Assembly (NCBI RefSeq): GCF_052324685.1
Contig: NC_135212.1
Coordinates: 27,153,915-27,217,914, forward strand
DNA length: 64,000 nt
Source: Brachyhypopomus gauderio
Taxonomy: Eukaryota; Chordata; Actinopteri; Gymnotiformes; Hypopomidae
Reading direction: 5' to 3'
Shown one piece after another: positions 1 through 11,129 of the stretch; within the stretch, counting starts at the first letter, position 1; each line of letters opens with the position of its first letter. The position numbers and the translations under genes are program-made. Below the pieces are notes generated by a model. That model was not told the DNA's origin and did not search any database. It saw only the letters and a list, made by a program, of their open reading frames with translations.

Positions 1-391
1 ACCTTCCAGACCATTTGCAGGTAGTATTGCTAACATGTTTACTGTGTTTTGGACTATTAATATTTTTGCTGGTGCCATCCATGTTATCATACAACTTAAG
101 GATGTTATTTCATATTTCTGTCAGCAAAAGCAACCAGCTAAGAGAAGGAGCCATAACAGTGCATGTGCCCAGATACCCCTTCAATGCAGTGAGCCAAGTA
201 CTTCATACATATGTGTGGTAAGGGTTGTGTTTTATTGTCAGCAACTAGATGATGCAATGGTTAGCCCATCACTAACCTTTGCTCCATCCATGACAGTGCT
301 CAGATCTGCATCAGATTGGCAGACACCAGAATTAGCTTGGCATTTACAACTAATGATCAAGTATTCTTGATCATACTGTCATTTTTTGCAG

Positions 392-602
392 GAACATACC
401 TATCAAAATGATGACCAAGATTCCGTTCGCAGCAATCAGGTATCCAAGCTACGAGAAGACTTGGAAAGGCTCAGGAAGAAGGCAAAAAATGCCAAAGACA
501 GAGAAAAAAGAGCAAAGTCTCTCTGCAAGACTTTGCTGCAACAGCTTTCAGAGAAAGACCTGATAAACTCTGAACTGGAGCATCAGCTTCAGTCATATAG
601 AG
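392..602 (+). CDS. THAP-protein-like coiled-coil exon (partial or relic)
   Basis: An open frame follows a good 3' splice site (T-rich tract, AG at 390-391) and runs to a possible donor at 603, with a stop at 608-610 if it is not spliced. It encodes about 70 residues that are strongly charged and heptad-like, rich in Lys, Arg, Glu and Leu (for example LREDLERLRKKAKNAK). From family knowledge this resembles the coiled coil after the THAP zinc finger in THAP proteins and in THAP-derived transposon genes. No THAP C2CH finger is visible in the 390 bases to the left, so the rest of the gene lies outside the window or is lost. It may be the last exon of a host gene or a transposon relic. Confidence 0.4.
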
Positions 603-1174
603 GTACATAGACTGCACAGTAAGCATTAAAGGACAGCACAATATATGGTGTAATCATGTTTTATACAGAAAAACACAAATTGTTTAATTTCATAAATTAT
701 GGATACTTCGATACATTATGGATAATTATGGGTACATTCTTCCTTGCTGCTGAAGCAGAAGCTGCGTCAGAAGTGCACAAAACTTTTTATTTTTAAAGGC
801 CAGTAAAGTTCTGAGAAGAATGATTTTGTTTTTTAGTTGGATTTCAAAGTTGTGTTGTTATTGTCAGGAAATTGAACTGCAAAGTAAATATTTTATTAAA
901 GTTGATGAAATTCCGTAGCCAATGAGAAGTGGCTGCAATAAATGATTTTGAAAGTTGTATATTTTGTGTCATGTCAATTTATCTAATTGTGTATTTGTGG
1001 GAAACTGAATTGTGTAAGCTCTTTTCTGCTACTTGAAGGTAAAAAAAAATCTGACAAATTTTGTCATAAATTTCAGATTCAAACTCATTATTTTCTCTAT
1101 CATAATTTCATAATTATTAATTTCACCCACATTTAGCCATGTAGTGCTCAAAGATGCTCCTCCACACTGATACC
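603..1174. other. AT-rich non-coding stretch
   Basis: No supported exon. The sequence is AT-rich, with a possible polyadenylation-like ATTAAA near 895. It may be 3' UTR of the preceding exon. Confidence 0.3.
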
Positions 1175-1182
1175 ATCTCATA

Positions 1183-1349
1183 CAGGGCTCTCAAGTTTAG
1201 AATTCTTTTCAGAGTGTGAGAGTCGGTGGCGAACGTAAGTTGCAGAGCGGGGGGGGGGGGGGGGGGGGGACGGGGACGTAAGTGCAGAACGTGTGCAGAC
1301 GGTCAAATGCGTGTGTCACACGCTCAGTGCGTGAGACTTGAGAACACTA
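1183..1349. mobile_element. 167-bp hAT-type MITE with perfect 8-bp target duplication
   Basis: The element starts CAGGGCTCTCAAGTTT and ends with the imperfect inverse GAGACTTGAGAACACTA. The flanks 1175-1182 and 1350-1357 are both ATCTCATA, an exact 8-bp target duplication as made by hAT transposases. A run of about 21 G lies inside at 1249-1269. Part of the interior (GGTCAAATGCGTGTGTC) recurs near 16020 inside the MIOX intron, so it belongs to a dispersed family. Confidence 0.75.
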
Positions 1350-1639
1350 ATCTCATATTATACTTGAACATATATAAGAGGTATTGCACTTAAAGAATTT
1401 ATGAAAACTACAGTTGTAATGGGGAAAGTTGACAAATAAAGAGATAAACTCATAAATTTGACTTTCAATATCAGAATTGTGACTGTTATCATAATTAAAA
1501 ATGGACATCCCACATAGGAACTACACTGCTTTGCTGTCATCACTCAATGCATAGTAATGGCTCCGAGGCCGGCGCATCGCTAGCTATAGCGGCAACAGGC
1601 GATGTACAATCCAGTAATATAGATCAATGAAACCAACTT

Positions 1640-3330
1640 TACCGCAGTTTTTCAGCCGTACGTAATGTGTCGATATCACACTGTCACCTGTACGTAAGAT
1701 GTCAATATCAGTGCCATATGCAGAGCCGGCCCTGACCAATGTGGTGCCCTAGGCGAGATTTTGGTTGGTGCCCCCTGCATCATCAGTAATCTGCTTTTAC
1801 ACTCACACATACACTGCAAAGCTTTATGTTTTTGATAATTATTTTTTATTTTAGAACGAAAACAACCGTAAAATCAGTATTAAAGAAACAAATAAAAACC
1901 AAATGAATTATAAATATTACAGTATAACAAGTATATTTGTATATTTTTTATTTATAGTATATAGTATTATATATAGTATTATAAATATAGTATTATATTA
2001 TATATATAGTATTATATTATAGTATTATAGTATATTTTTTATTTATAACAAGAAATATATTGCTCAAAAAATATTTTAAAACTATTTTAGATAAAGAGAA
2101 CAACTTTTAAATATTAATAATAAATGAATATCGGTGTACTGAGGTGGAGGGATATGATGGTGTAAATATTAATAATAAATAAATATTGGTGTAGTGAGGT
2201 GGAGGGGATATGATGGTGTAAATATGAATAATAAATAAATATTGGTGTAGTGAGGTGGAGGGGATATGATGGTGTAATGCTGCTTCACTGGAAGGTGATA
2301 AGGTTGAGAATGTGTCTTCTGGTGGCCCAGGATGTGTAGAAACAGGATTTTAAAATATTTCAAAAGTGCATCTGAAAGGAACAGAGGAGTATATGTGTGT
2401 TTTAATATATATTTATTTTAAAAACTTGCTCAGCTAAGCTAATAATAGCACCTACTAGGATTGGGCAGTATGATGACAGTATTGTAAAATTGTGGCAATA
2501 TATTAACCATGTGACGTGACGCTACGTGCCAAATCTGTACTTCTGTAAATTTGGCGCATTCATTAAAAAGATCTGTGGGCGGGGTCAGCAGTTGGAGCTC
2601 ACTGATTGGTTATGGACTGGCGGTTTTCACTAGGATCATACAGAGGGGAAAAAGCCATAATGATGATGAGTGTTAGTTATGAAGCGAACTGGTTTCAAAG
2701 AAAAACACCACTGCTACAGATTGGCAGCATTTTGGATTTGTTTCAAATTAAAAGGGAGAGCCAGCAAACCTATATGAGTCAGTGTGTAAGATCTGCTTAC
2801 AAAATTCTCCGCCAAAGATGGAAACACATCAACATGCATTCTCATATAAAACGAAGCTCCCTTCAACAACATACAGTATAGTGTAATTCACCACATTATA
2901 TTACCTTTGGTTTCTTCCTCCTGTTTTCTCCCCACCACAGAACTTCGGTCTTTTTGGCATCTTTCCGGAGAGATGTCACTCACTCTGTGGCGTTGTTTTT
3001 TCCCCCACAGAGAAACAGTAACGAGGTGCGCAGAGCGAGCGGGGGGAGGGGGCTGCGCGGGTGATGGGTATCGTGTGCTATTATAATTATTAATTTGACT
3101 AATATTATTAAACAATGAAGTTTGCTTGTTTTCATATTTATGAATTGTTCATTTGTAAAAAATAAAAATAAATAAATTACGCATTCGCGCGAGCGCCCCC
3201 CTGGACAGCCAGCGCCCCTAGCATTTGCCTATATCGCCTAAGGAAGGGCCGGCCCTGGCTATATGCCACTGTCACCTGTACGTAAGATGTCAATGGCATA
3301 TATGCCAGCGTAACCTTTACGTAAGATGCC
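1640..3330. repeat. Short tandem repeat split by a transposon
   Basis: Variants of a unit containing ACGTAAGATGTCAAT or ACGTAATGTGTCGAT occur at about 1660, 1690, 3281 and 3318. The two halves are separated by the hAT element at 1721-3257, which inserted into the array. Confidence 0.5.
1721..3257. mobile_element. Non-autonomous hAT-like element (1537 bp)
   Basis: The left end CAGAGCCGGCCCTGACC and the inverted right end CAGGGCCGGCCC form hAT-style terminal inverted repeats (CAGRG). The flanks GCCATATG (1713-1720) and GCTATATG (3258-3265) are an 8-bp target duplication with one mismatch. The sub-terminal TAGGCGA also recurs in inverse near the right end. Inside, a unit of about 56 bp ending in GGATATGATGGTGTA is repeated three times between 2110 and 2278. 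A 91-codon frame at 2606-2881 is too short and degenerate to be a transposase, so the copy looks non-autonomous. Confidence 0.75.
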
Positions 3331-3362
3331 GATGCCTTTCCGTGTTATTACTACCGCTACTG

Positions 3363-3363
<1 letters not shown>

Positions 3364-3441
<78 letters not shown>
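3364..3441. repeat. (CA)n microsatellite
   Basis: About 39 uninterrupted CA units about 230 bp upstream of the LMF2 start codon. Confidence 0.95.
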
Positions 3442-3445
<4 letters not shown>

Positions 3446-3493
3446 TCGCTTCACCGCTGTTCTTGGTTGACTACGCACAGACTTTCTCAGTGG

Positions 3494-3508
3494 CCGCTAG
3501 ATGGCGCC
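3494..3508 (+). promoter_or_regulatory. CTCF-like core motif in LMF2 upstream region
   Basis: CCGCTAGATGGCGCC fits the known CTCF core (CCASYAGRKGGCRS) at all but one position. It lies 159 bp upstream of the LMF2 start codon. An NRF1-like GCGCAGGCGCAG follows at about 3514-3525. This is motif reading only; no occupancy is known. Confidence 0.45.
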
Positions 3509-3666
3509 ACGTCGCGCAGGCGCAGTACTGTCCTCGATTGACGTTTCCATAAAAATATTGTTGGGCTACGTGTCTCCTGTAGCCTGTGCTATAGGACGGA
3601 GATAGAGGTTTCTGTTGAAGCTAGGACCAGCTAAAATACTAATTGTCTGACGGTGTATATGCAAAA

Positions 3667-4745
3667 ATGGGCGAAACAAGATTGGCGAGGCACATATTTT
3701 TGTGGTGTTTGTCTGCAATCTACATGTTCGCTTTTGCATCTCTTTATGTGCAAATTCCAGGTGAGATTTAATGTTCTGTCGCCATTGTGCTGGACAACTA
3801 TTAAACTCGCTGTGCGTCAGGAAGGAAGACTAAACTACTAATGATCTAGGAAAGTCAGCAAGCTAGTTAGGCACGCTAGTTGCATTCCCTGTTAAATAAG
3901 CCATGTATAAGTACTGTGGTAGCTAGATGGTTGCATATCAGATTCTCAGGTTTTATAGTTATGTGGTTGGGTGTAGTTGGTTTGAGCTGTTGCAGAAAAG
4001 TAGGTGTAATATCTAGTTGCAGTAGTTTAAAACCCATTTGGTAAGTTAAGGTGTAACTTAACTTAGTAAATTAGTAAAGCAAGCAGACGGTTTAGTTGCT
4101 TGCGAGGACTGGATTTTCTCACAGACCAGGTTATGAATTGATATCACAATTTTACAACTTGACCTGCAAACGGGTGTAATCGTAACTTCGTTAAAGTTGT
4201 CTCTTTTTTGCATTGCTCTGGTCTTAAATATGGCCTCAGATGGGATTGCATGTGAAATTTGTCTCAGCACGGCTCCGGTTAACGGTTTGTTACTGGTGAA
4301 CAGATTTATAATATACACATAATCCCCTCTAACCCCTGTTTTACTCCCGAGGCCTTTACGGTAACGAGGGCGTGTTGCCAGCTCGATGGACGCTCCGGCC
4401 GTCCGGTAAGAGTGTTTGGGAGCAGATACGGAACACCCCCACGCTGCTGTGGTTCGGGCCCAGACTCGGCTTGGACACTCAGCAGGGCATGGAGCTGCTC
4501 AGTCTGGCTGGAGCCGTGCTGAGCCTCGCGGCTACAGCATTGCCCGGGCTCAGGGACTGCAGAGTGTACCTGGTGCTGTGGATGCTGTACATGTCGCTCT
4601 ACCAGGTACCGCCTTATGCATCATGTTGCCAGCTGTGGTGCGAATAACTTTTGACTGCAAGCGCTCCCAGAGTACAGTCTCTCTTTCACAGTGTTGTTTC
4701 TGCAGGTGGGCCAGGTGTTCTTGTATTTCCAGTGGTGAGTAGAGA

Positions 4746-4834
<89 letters not shown>

Positions 4835-5708
4835 CTGTCTCTCTGTGTCTGTCTCTCTGTGTCTGTCTGTCTGTCTGTGTGTGTATGTTTGTGTTTGTTT
4901 TTAAGTTAGGAGGGTGGTTTGAGGTCATGGAGCATTTGCATGTCTTCCCTTCTTTAGCACTGTTGGGCTGCTATGCAACAGGCATAACAAAGCAAGCAAT
5001 CACGACATAGTAAAGCCGAGGCTAGTCACACACCACTGTGTCAAAATCATTGCCACATCGACACCCCTATGGGAAATTTGTGACGCCTCATTTAGCGAAG
5101 CACAGTTAATTGTAAGGGCAATCTTCTCCCCATCCCCCTCCCTCAGGGATAGTCTGCTGTTGGAGGTGGGCTTCCTGGCCATCCTTGTTGCCCCCATGAA
5201 CATGCCCCGGGGCTGGAGGGCGGGCCTCCACGATGACGTGACCTTCTGGCTGCTGCGATGGCTTCTCTTCCGACTCATGTTTGCCTCCGGTGTGGTCAAG
5301 CTGACCAGTCGCTGCCCGACCTGGTGGGGCCTCACAGGTCAGAGTGGACATGGAGAAAACGCAGCCTCGCTCCTAAGGCCGTTGCGTCTCCTCCGGGCCT
5401 CTCTGATGTGTTCTTTGTGTCTGCAGCAATGACCTATCACTACGAGACTCAGTGCATCCCCACACCACTGGCCTGGTTTGCCCACCAGTTGCCAGTGTGG
5501 TTCCAGAAGCTGAGTGTGGTGGGCACCTTCATCATCGAGCTCGTCGGCCCCTTCCTCTTCTTCAGCCCCATTCGACGACACAGGCTTGCTGCCTTCTATA
5601 TGCAGGTGGGTGGGGCTTTTTTCTCTCAGGCAACCAGTTCACTGGGTATGTTTATAGGCCTTGTTGCTCAGGTTGATGTAATTATCTGTCCTCCAATGTA
5701 TCATATGC

Positions 5709-5745
<37 letters not shown>

Positions 5746-6776
5746 TGTGTGCGTGTGTGTGCGCGCTTGCGTGTTTGGGCAGGTCCTGCTCCAGGTGTTA
5801 ATTATCCTGTCTGGGAATTATAACTTCTTTAATTTGTTGACCATCACGCTATGTTTCTCATTGCTGGATGACCAGCATGTGAACTTTTGGCTGTGCCGAC
5901 ACGTCCCACATCCAGAAAGAAGTAGTACGTGCTGGTCTTACTTTTTGGTCTCTCCTTCCTACCCATTTACAGTCATGCTGCACACAAAAATGTTATTTTT
6001 TGATACGAACAAATAAAACAATAGCGTGCACCCTGTGCAGGCTTCATCACCCCATGCCCCCTGATCATGCTTGTGCAGGTTTGTGTTTCCAGAACTGTTA
6101 CTCGCCCTTTGCAGGCCTCCTGCAGACGGTCGTAGTGTGGGGGTGTGTGTTGCTGGAACTAGCCGTGTACGGAGTGCTGGGCTACTGGTCCGCCCACTAC
6201 TTCGATCTTAAAGTGGAATGGGACCAGAAAAGTATTTCCTCTAAAACAGGTTGACTTTTTGTCTTTTCTATCTCTCGTATATCATTCATCATAATAAGGT
6301 AATACATATTAATACTGTGTGCATGTTTTTCTTCCTTTCTTAGCATTCACACATTATGAGTTTAACAGATTTCTGAAGGCAGTGGTTGTGCCCAGTGTTT
6401 GGATGGGGGTTTTCTCCCTCACCTGGGAGATCGTCACTGCCATGTTCAAGTGAGTCCCGTTTTATTCATTACAAGTTCTACAGCAGTGAATAGAGATGCT
6501 ATTGCATTCATTCTCCTTTACTCACTTAAATGTGTAGGATGTGCAGTATCATCAAATACTGATGTGCAAAAGCCTAAGGCTCAGTTTTGCTTAGCCTCCA
6601 GTTACCAAAGTGTGTAGTGTTACAGACAGAAACAGTTCTATAAGCCGTGTGTGTGTGAAGCATGTGCTGTTCGTTCTTTCAGAAGTGTGTGTGAAGGGTG
6701 TGTGTGTGCGCGTGTGTTTCAGGAGTGTGTGTGAAGGGTGTGTTTTCTGTGTGTGTTTCAGGAGTGCGTGAAGGGG

Positions 6777-6829
<53 letters not shown>

Positions 6830-9578
6830 TGTGTTTCAGGAGTGTGTGTGAAGGGTGTGTTTCAGGAGTGCGCGTCTGAAGGGTGTGTTCTGTGTGTGTG
6901 TGTGTGTGTTTCAGGAGTGCGCGTGTGAAGGGTGTGTTCTGTGTGTGTGTTTCAGGAGTGCGTGTGAAGGGTGTGTTCTGTGTGTGTGTGTGTTTCAGGA
7001 GTGCGTGTGTGAAGGGTGTGTTCTCTGTGTGTGTGTTTCAGGAGTGCGTGTGTGAAGGGTGTGTTCTCTGTGTGTGTGTTTCAGGAGTGCGTGTGTGAAG
7101 GGTGTGTTCTCTGTGTGTGTGTTTCAGGAGTGCGCGTCTGAAGGGTGTGTTCTGTGTGTGTGTGTGTTTCAGGAGTGCGCGTCTGAAGGGTGTGTTCTGT
7201 GTGTGTGTGTGTTTCAGGAGTGCGCGTCTGAAGGGTGTGTTCTGTGTGTGTGTTTCAGGAGTGCGCGTGTGAAGGGTGTGTTCTCTGTGTGTGTGTGTTT
7301 CAGGAGTGCGTGTGTGAAGGGTGTGTTCTGTGTGTGTGTGTTTCAGGAGTGCGTGTGTGAAGGGTGTGTTCTCTGTGTGTGTGTTTCAGGAGTGCGTGTG
7401 TGAAGGGTGTGTTCTCTGTGTGTGTGTTTCAGGAGTGCGTGTGTGAAGGGTGTGTTCTCTGTGTGTGTGTGTGTTTCAGGAGTGCGTGTGTGAAGGGTGT
7501 GCTCTGGCGTCTGTGGGTCACGGTGCAGTGGGCCATCTTCGCTACAGCTGCAGTCGCCATGTTTGCCATTAGTTTGGTCAGTAGCCATGGTAACATTCTG
7601 GCAGCATCATACTCTTTATCTTTTACAGAACACATTTTTCACACTTTCGTTGTGTTTCTTTGATGTGTGTGCAGGTTCCTTACACCTACATAGAGTATGA
7701 GGCAAACAGCAACCTCTGGCCAGGGGTGCGGAAAGCGTTTGAACTGACTGACCGCTACCAACTGGTCAACTCGTATGGTCTCTTCAGGCGGATGACTGGG
7801 GTCGGGGGTCGTCCCGAGGTCATCGTCGAGGGCAGCATGGATGGCAGCACATGGACGGTCTGCACGTGATTCCAGACGCCCATACTCACGCAGTCTGTGC
7901 TGGTTTAGACTGGTTCTAGCTCACGCAGCCCGTGCTGGTTTAGACTGGTTCTAGCTCACGCAGGCTGTAGCAGCTTGGTTAGGCTTCATCAGCGCAGGTG
8001 TGAGGTGCCGTTGTCTCTGAGCACGAGTCTGAATCAGGATCAGAATGAATGACGATGTATACGCTGGTTTTGATATTATGTTTTTGAAATATTCTGAGGT
8101 TAATTAGTATAAAACGGCTGTCCAAAGTGCGGCCCTCTGTTGACCACAGCGTTTTATATTTCACCAGAAGATGGCAGTAGACTACAAAAAAGCTATTTTA
8201 TACTTCACCAGAAGATGGAAGTGTATACTATACCCCCCCACATGTTCACCTCACCAAATCTTTTCCTCACTGCAAGTTTGGACGCCCCTGTTATAAAACA
8301 TACAATCTGTATAGCAGAGAGTAAATTGTGAGGACAGGCTTTCTGTTCCACCCGTCCCCAACGCACATTCACTCGCACTGTTCAACAGGAGATCGAGTTC
8401 ATGTACAAGCCGGGGAATAGGAGCGCAGCGCCCCCGGTGGTGACTCCGCACCAGCCTAGACTGGACTGGCAGATGTGGTTTGCGGCACTGGGACCCCACA
8501 CACAGAGCCCCTGGTTCAGCAGCCTCGTCCACCGCCTCCTGCAGGGGAAGAGAGACGGTGAGCGCCCCCAGGTGGCGAGCGGCCACAGTGCATGCTAGTG
8601 CTTTTGGACACTGGAATTAATAATGCGTTTAATGTATTTCCCCATTTGTGTGTATGTACATGTTTTACAGTGATAAAGCTCATTCAGAGGGACGAGTCTC
8701 ACTATCCATTCAGTCAGCAGCCACCAGTGTACATCCGCGCTCACCGCTACAAGTACTGGTTCACCAAGCCCAAGGAGGACGGGTGAGTGTTGGGCCTGGT
8801 GTCATCACACGGCGCTGTGAGGACGATGTGCAGGAGTGATCTGTCTTTGAAATTTTAATCATTGCATGCAAAGTCTTGCGTACGTGTAAGATGAGATTTA
8901 GCCTGGTGTCACAACTACAGATCAGCATGTGTATCAAGGTGTGTAACTGCTTTGGTAGGTTGTTGCCTCACAGGTGGTGGAGAAGGGTGTATGTGGAGGA
9001 GTTTTACCCCGTAGTCCACCTCGGAGATGCTTTCCTCGACCACATTCTCACTCATCATGGTCTGAAGGTACAAGTGACGAGAGAGAGTGACGGGAGATGC
9101 TGCAGCACAGTATCATCACATTTGTACTTCTTATTTTGGAAAACGTGTGTGTGTGTGTGTGTGTGCATGGCAGGATAAGGGTCCTGTGCGGCGCGGCTCG
9201 GACGCTTGGATCCCACGGATGTTGAGGTGTGTTGGGGAACATGTGCGAGACGTTCCTGCTCCGCTCTTATTGTGGACGCTCTTCAGTTCGGCAGCTACGA
9301 TATGTCTCGTCAACTGTCTCTGTTCACGCTCGCCACCCCACGACCACCCACGGGCTACCAGCCCTCCTCCACGACACACACCCGAGGAGGAGGAGGAGGA
9401 GGCAAAGAGCGGAGGAGAAGTGGACAAAGAGGCGAAGGGAGAACATAATGATGAGGGTGGAGAGCAGGAAGAGGATCTAGTGAATGAAGAGGAGGATGAG
9501 GATGGTGAAGATGATGACTACAGTGGAGAAGGAGAGGAACCCTCCCAAGAGACAGGACACCTAAGAGAACGCAAATGA
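3667..9578 (+). CDS. LMF2: Lipase maturation factor 2, complete, 14 coding exons
   Basis: Exons: 3667-3760, 4352-4605, 4706-4734, 5147-5337, 5427-5605, 5783-5924, 6115-6249, 6344-6449, 7480-7576, 7675-7857, 8389-8557, 8671-8782, 8974-9067, 9174-9578. They join in phase to 729 codons (human protein about 707). LMF proteins are multi-pass ER membrane proteins; LMF1 is needed to fold lipoprotein lipase, and LMF2 is its paralogue with a less certain role. Visible here: an N-terminal hydrophobic helix, many Trp-rich membrane segments in exons 2-9, and the conserved lumenal block in exons 10-13 ([24 protein letters not shown]). Exon 3 is a 29-nt microexon. The C-terminus has one more hydrophobic segment and then a very acidic tail. 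Intron 8 is swollen by a repeat built from its own acceptor. Confidence 0.93.
4748..4830. repeat. (CT)n microsatellite in LMF2 intron 3
   Basis: About 41 CT units begin 14 bp after the exon 3 donor, followed by (GTCT)-type repeats to about 4880. Confidence 0.95.
6676..7500 (+). repeat. Minisatellite made of the LMF2 exon 9 splice acceptor
   Basis: A unit of about 43-45 bp, (GT)n-TTTCAG-GAGTGCGTGTGTGAAGGG-TGTGTTCT, is repeated about 18 times in intron 8. The last copy is the real acceptor (AG at 7478-7479) and the first 20 or so bases of exon 9. Each copy therefore carries a TTTCAG/GAGTG junction. Units vary (GCGCGTCTG and GCGTGTGTG types). Confidence 0.9.
7890..7975. repeat. Short tandem repeat in LMF2 intron 10
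   Basis: About 2.3 copies of a 36-bp unit containing GCTGGTTTAGACTGGTTC. A second small duplication (TTCACCAGAAGATGG) occurs at about 8160 and 8204. Confidence 0.7.
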
Positions 9579-10960
9579 ACCCTTGGGGCTCGGTTTTCCT
9601 TGCACTACTCACCCACCTCCACATGAGGAGAAACGGAGGATGATGAAAACGGTTATCACCGCTGCACAATCACCTCGTCTGTAACTCCTCACCGCTAGCA
9701 TTGGTCCTCCATAGTGTGTGTGTTTGCGCTTCTTCAAACAGTCCCGCTCCATCTCCAGGAACGCTGCAGCAGGAGGTTGGAGACTCCAGCCTGTCCCTTT
9801 GTCAGTAGCAGTGTCACTAATTACTAATTATTAATGCACTTATAATGCTCATCTGGCCAGAGGAATTAGTATTTGCTCATGCTGATTTTTCAGAAATGTT
9901 ATTTATAAAAGGCCAGATCCAAGCATCAAAGGATCTTCATGAAACCATTTTGTTATCTATCAAAAGCAAATAGATGGATGTTTCATTTCTTAACTGCTGT
10001 ATACACTAATTTCATAACTTCCTACCTGCTGTTTTTATATATGATAAGGCACCATCAATACTGTAAGCTGTTTCCAAAGACGTTGAACCCATTGAACCCT
10101 GACTTTTCCGTCCTGTTGGTCATGGACCCTATGCACCCTGTCGCTTCCCTGGGAGGAAGAAACTTAACTTAGCTTAAGTATGCACTTAACCGTGGTTTAG
10201 TACGCACTGTATTCAAGGCTCAGTGTTGTGACCGCACCAGAAAAGCATGACTGAATTTCATTAGTGCAGCGTGTTGGCCTGAGTCCAGACTGCTGGTACA
10301 GCCAGCCCTCCTGCCCCCTGCTGGCTGATGAGGGTGTTTTTCCCCTGCTTTCTTGAGGACTCTTGAGTGGCCATGAGGCCTTGAAGTTCAGTGGCCACTA
10401 GTTTGCTGTAGCAAAATGTGATTGGCTCATCATGACTCATCATAGTCAGGAGCCCTTTTTTGCCTCTGGGGTTGTTTATTTTGGGGCATTAGGCAGCTTG
10501 AGAGGGGGTGATTTCACGTCTTGCACCACAGCCTGGCCATGAGCAACACCTGAACAAGTGGCCGTTTACTGGTGTGTTGGTCCAGCTGAGGTGTTGGTGT
10601 TGGCTGTCTAGACCATTGTATTTTCTAGGAGTAATGGAAATGTGGTAATGTGTGTGTTTTATTCTATTTATCACTCAATTTTTTTCACAGCTCTCTTCTG
10701 TCTTGTTTTTCCAGAAGCTGTTCACTTCTTTCTTGAGTGGCCTTTTTCTTTCCTCGAGCCTGAGTATATCACGATGTATTTTAAACATATTTTGTATCGT
10801 TTGTAATTCACAGCCAGCCCTGTTTCATCTGTGGTTCTGCAGTGTGAGACTGATTGAGCAGGAAATGAGACATGAGAGAGCAGGAATGGATCATTCAGGA
10901 GAAAACGTTTTACACTTTTATTCGTTTTTCTAAAAAAAAAAATATATCAATAAAAGATTG
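9579..10960 (+). other. LMF2: LMF2 3' UTR
   Basis: From the TGA at 9576-9578 there is no further exon. An AATAAA at 10949-10954 is a plausible end, giving a 3' UTR of about 1.4 kb. Confidence 0.5.
10917..10954. terminator. Facing polyadenylation signals of LMF2 and MIOX
   Basis: AATAAA on the plus strand (10949-10954) serves LMF2. TTTATT at 10917-10922 is AATAAA on the minus strand for MIOX. The two signals are within 38 bp and point past each other, so mature 3' ends would overlap by some tens of bases. Confidence 0.55.
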
Positions 10961-11129
10961 GATGAATATATTCATTTGACTTGATTCATTTACACACTCT
11001 CATTGTAAAGCTCTTTGGCTAGTCTTTTCTGTATAGCAAAAACTTGAGCACACTGCAAGAACTCTAATAAGCCCGTGAGTGCGTGTGCACTGCTGCGTGT
11101 AGGGTCACCAGGCCCACGCCGGGCTGTGC

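Noticed and set aside
2606-2881. 91-codon frame inside the first hAT element as a transposase gene
   Set aside because: Too short, with no recognisable hAT dimerisation or catalytic motif.
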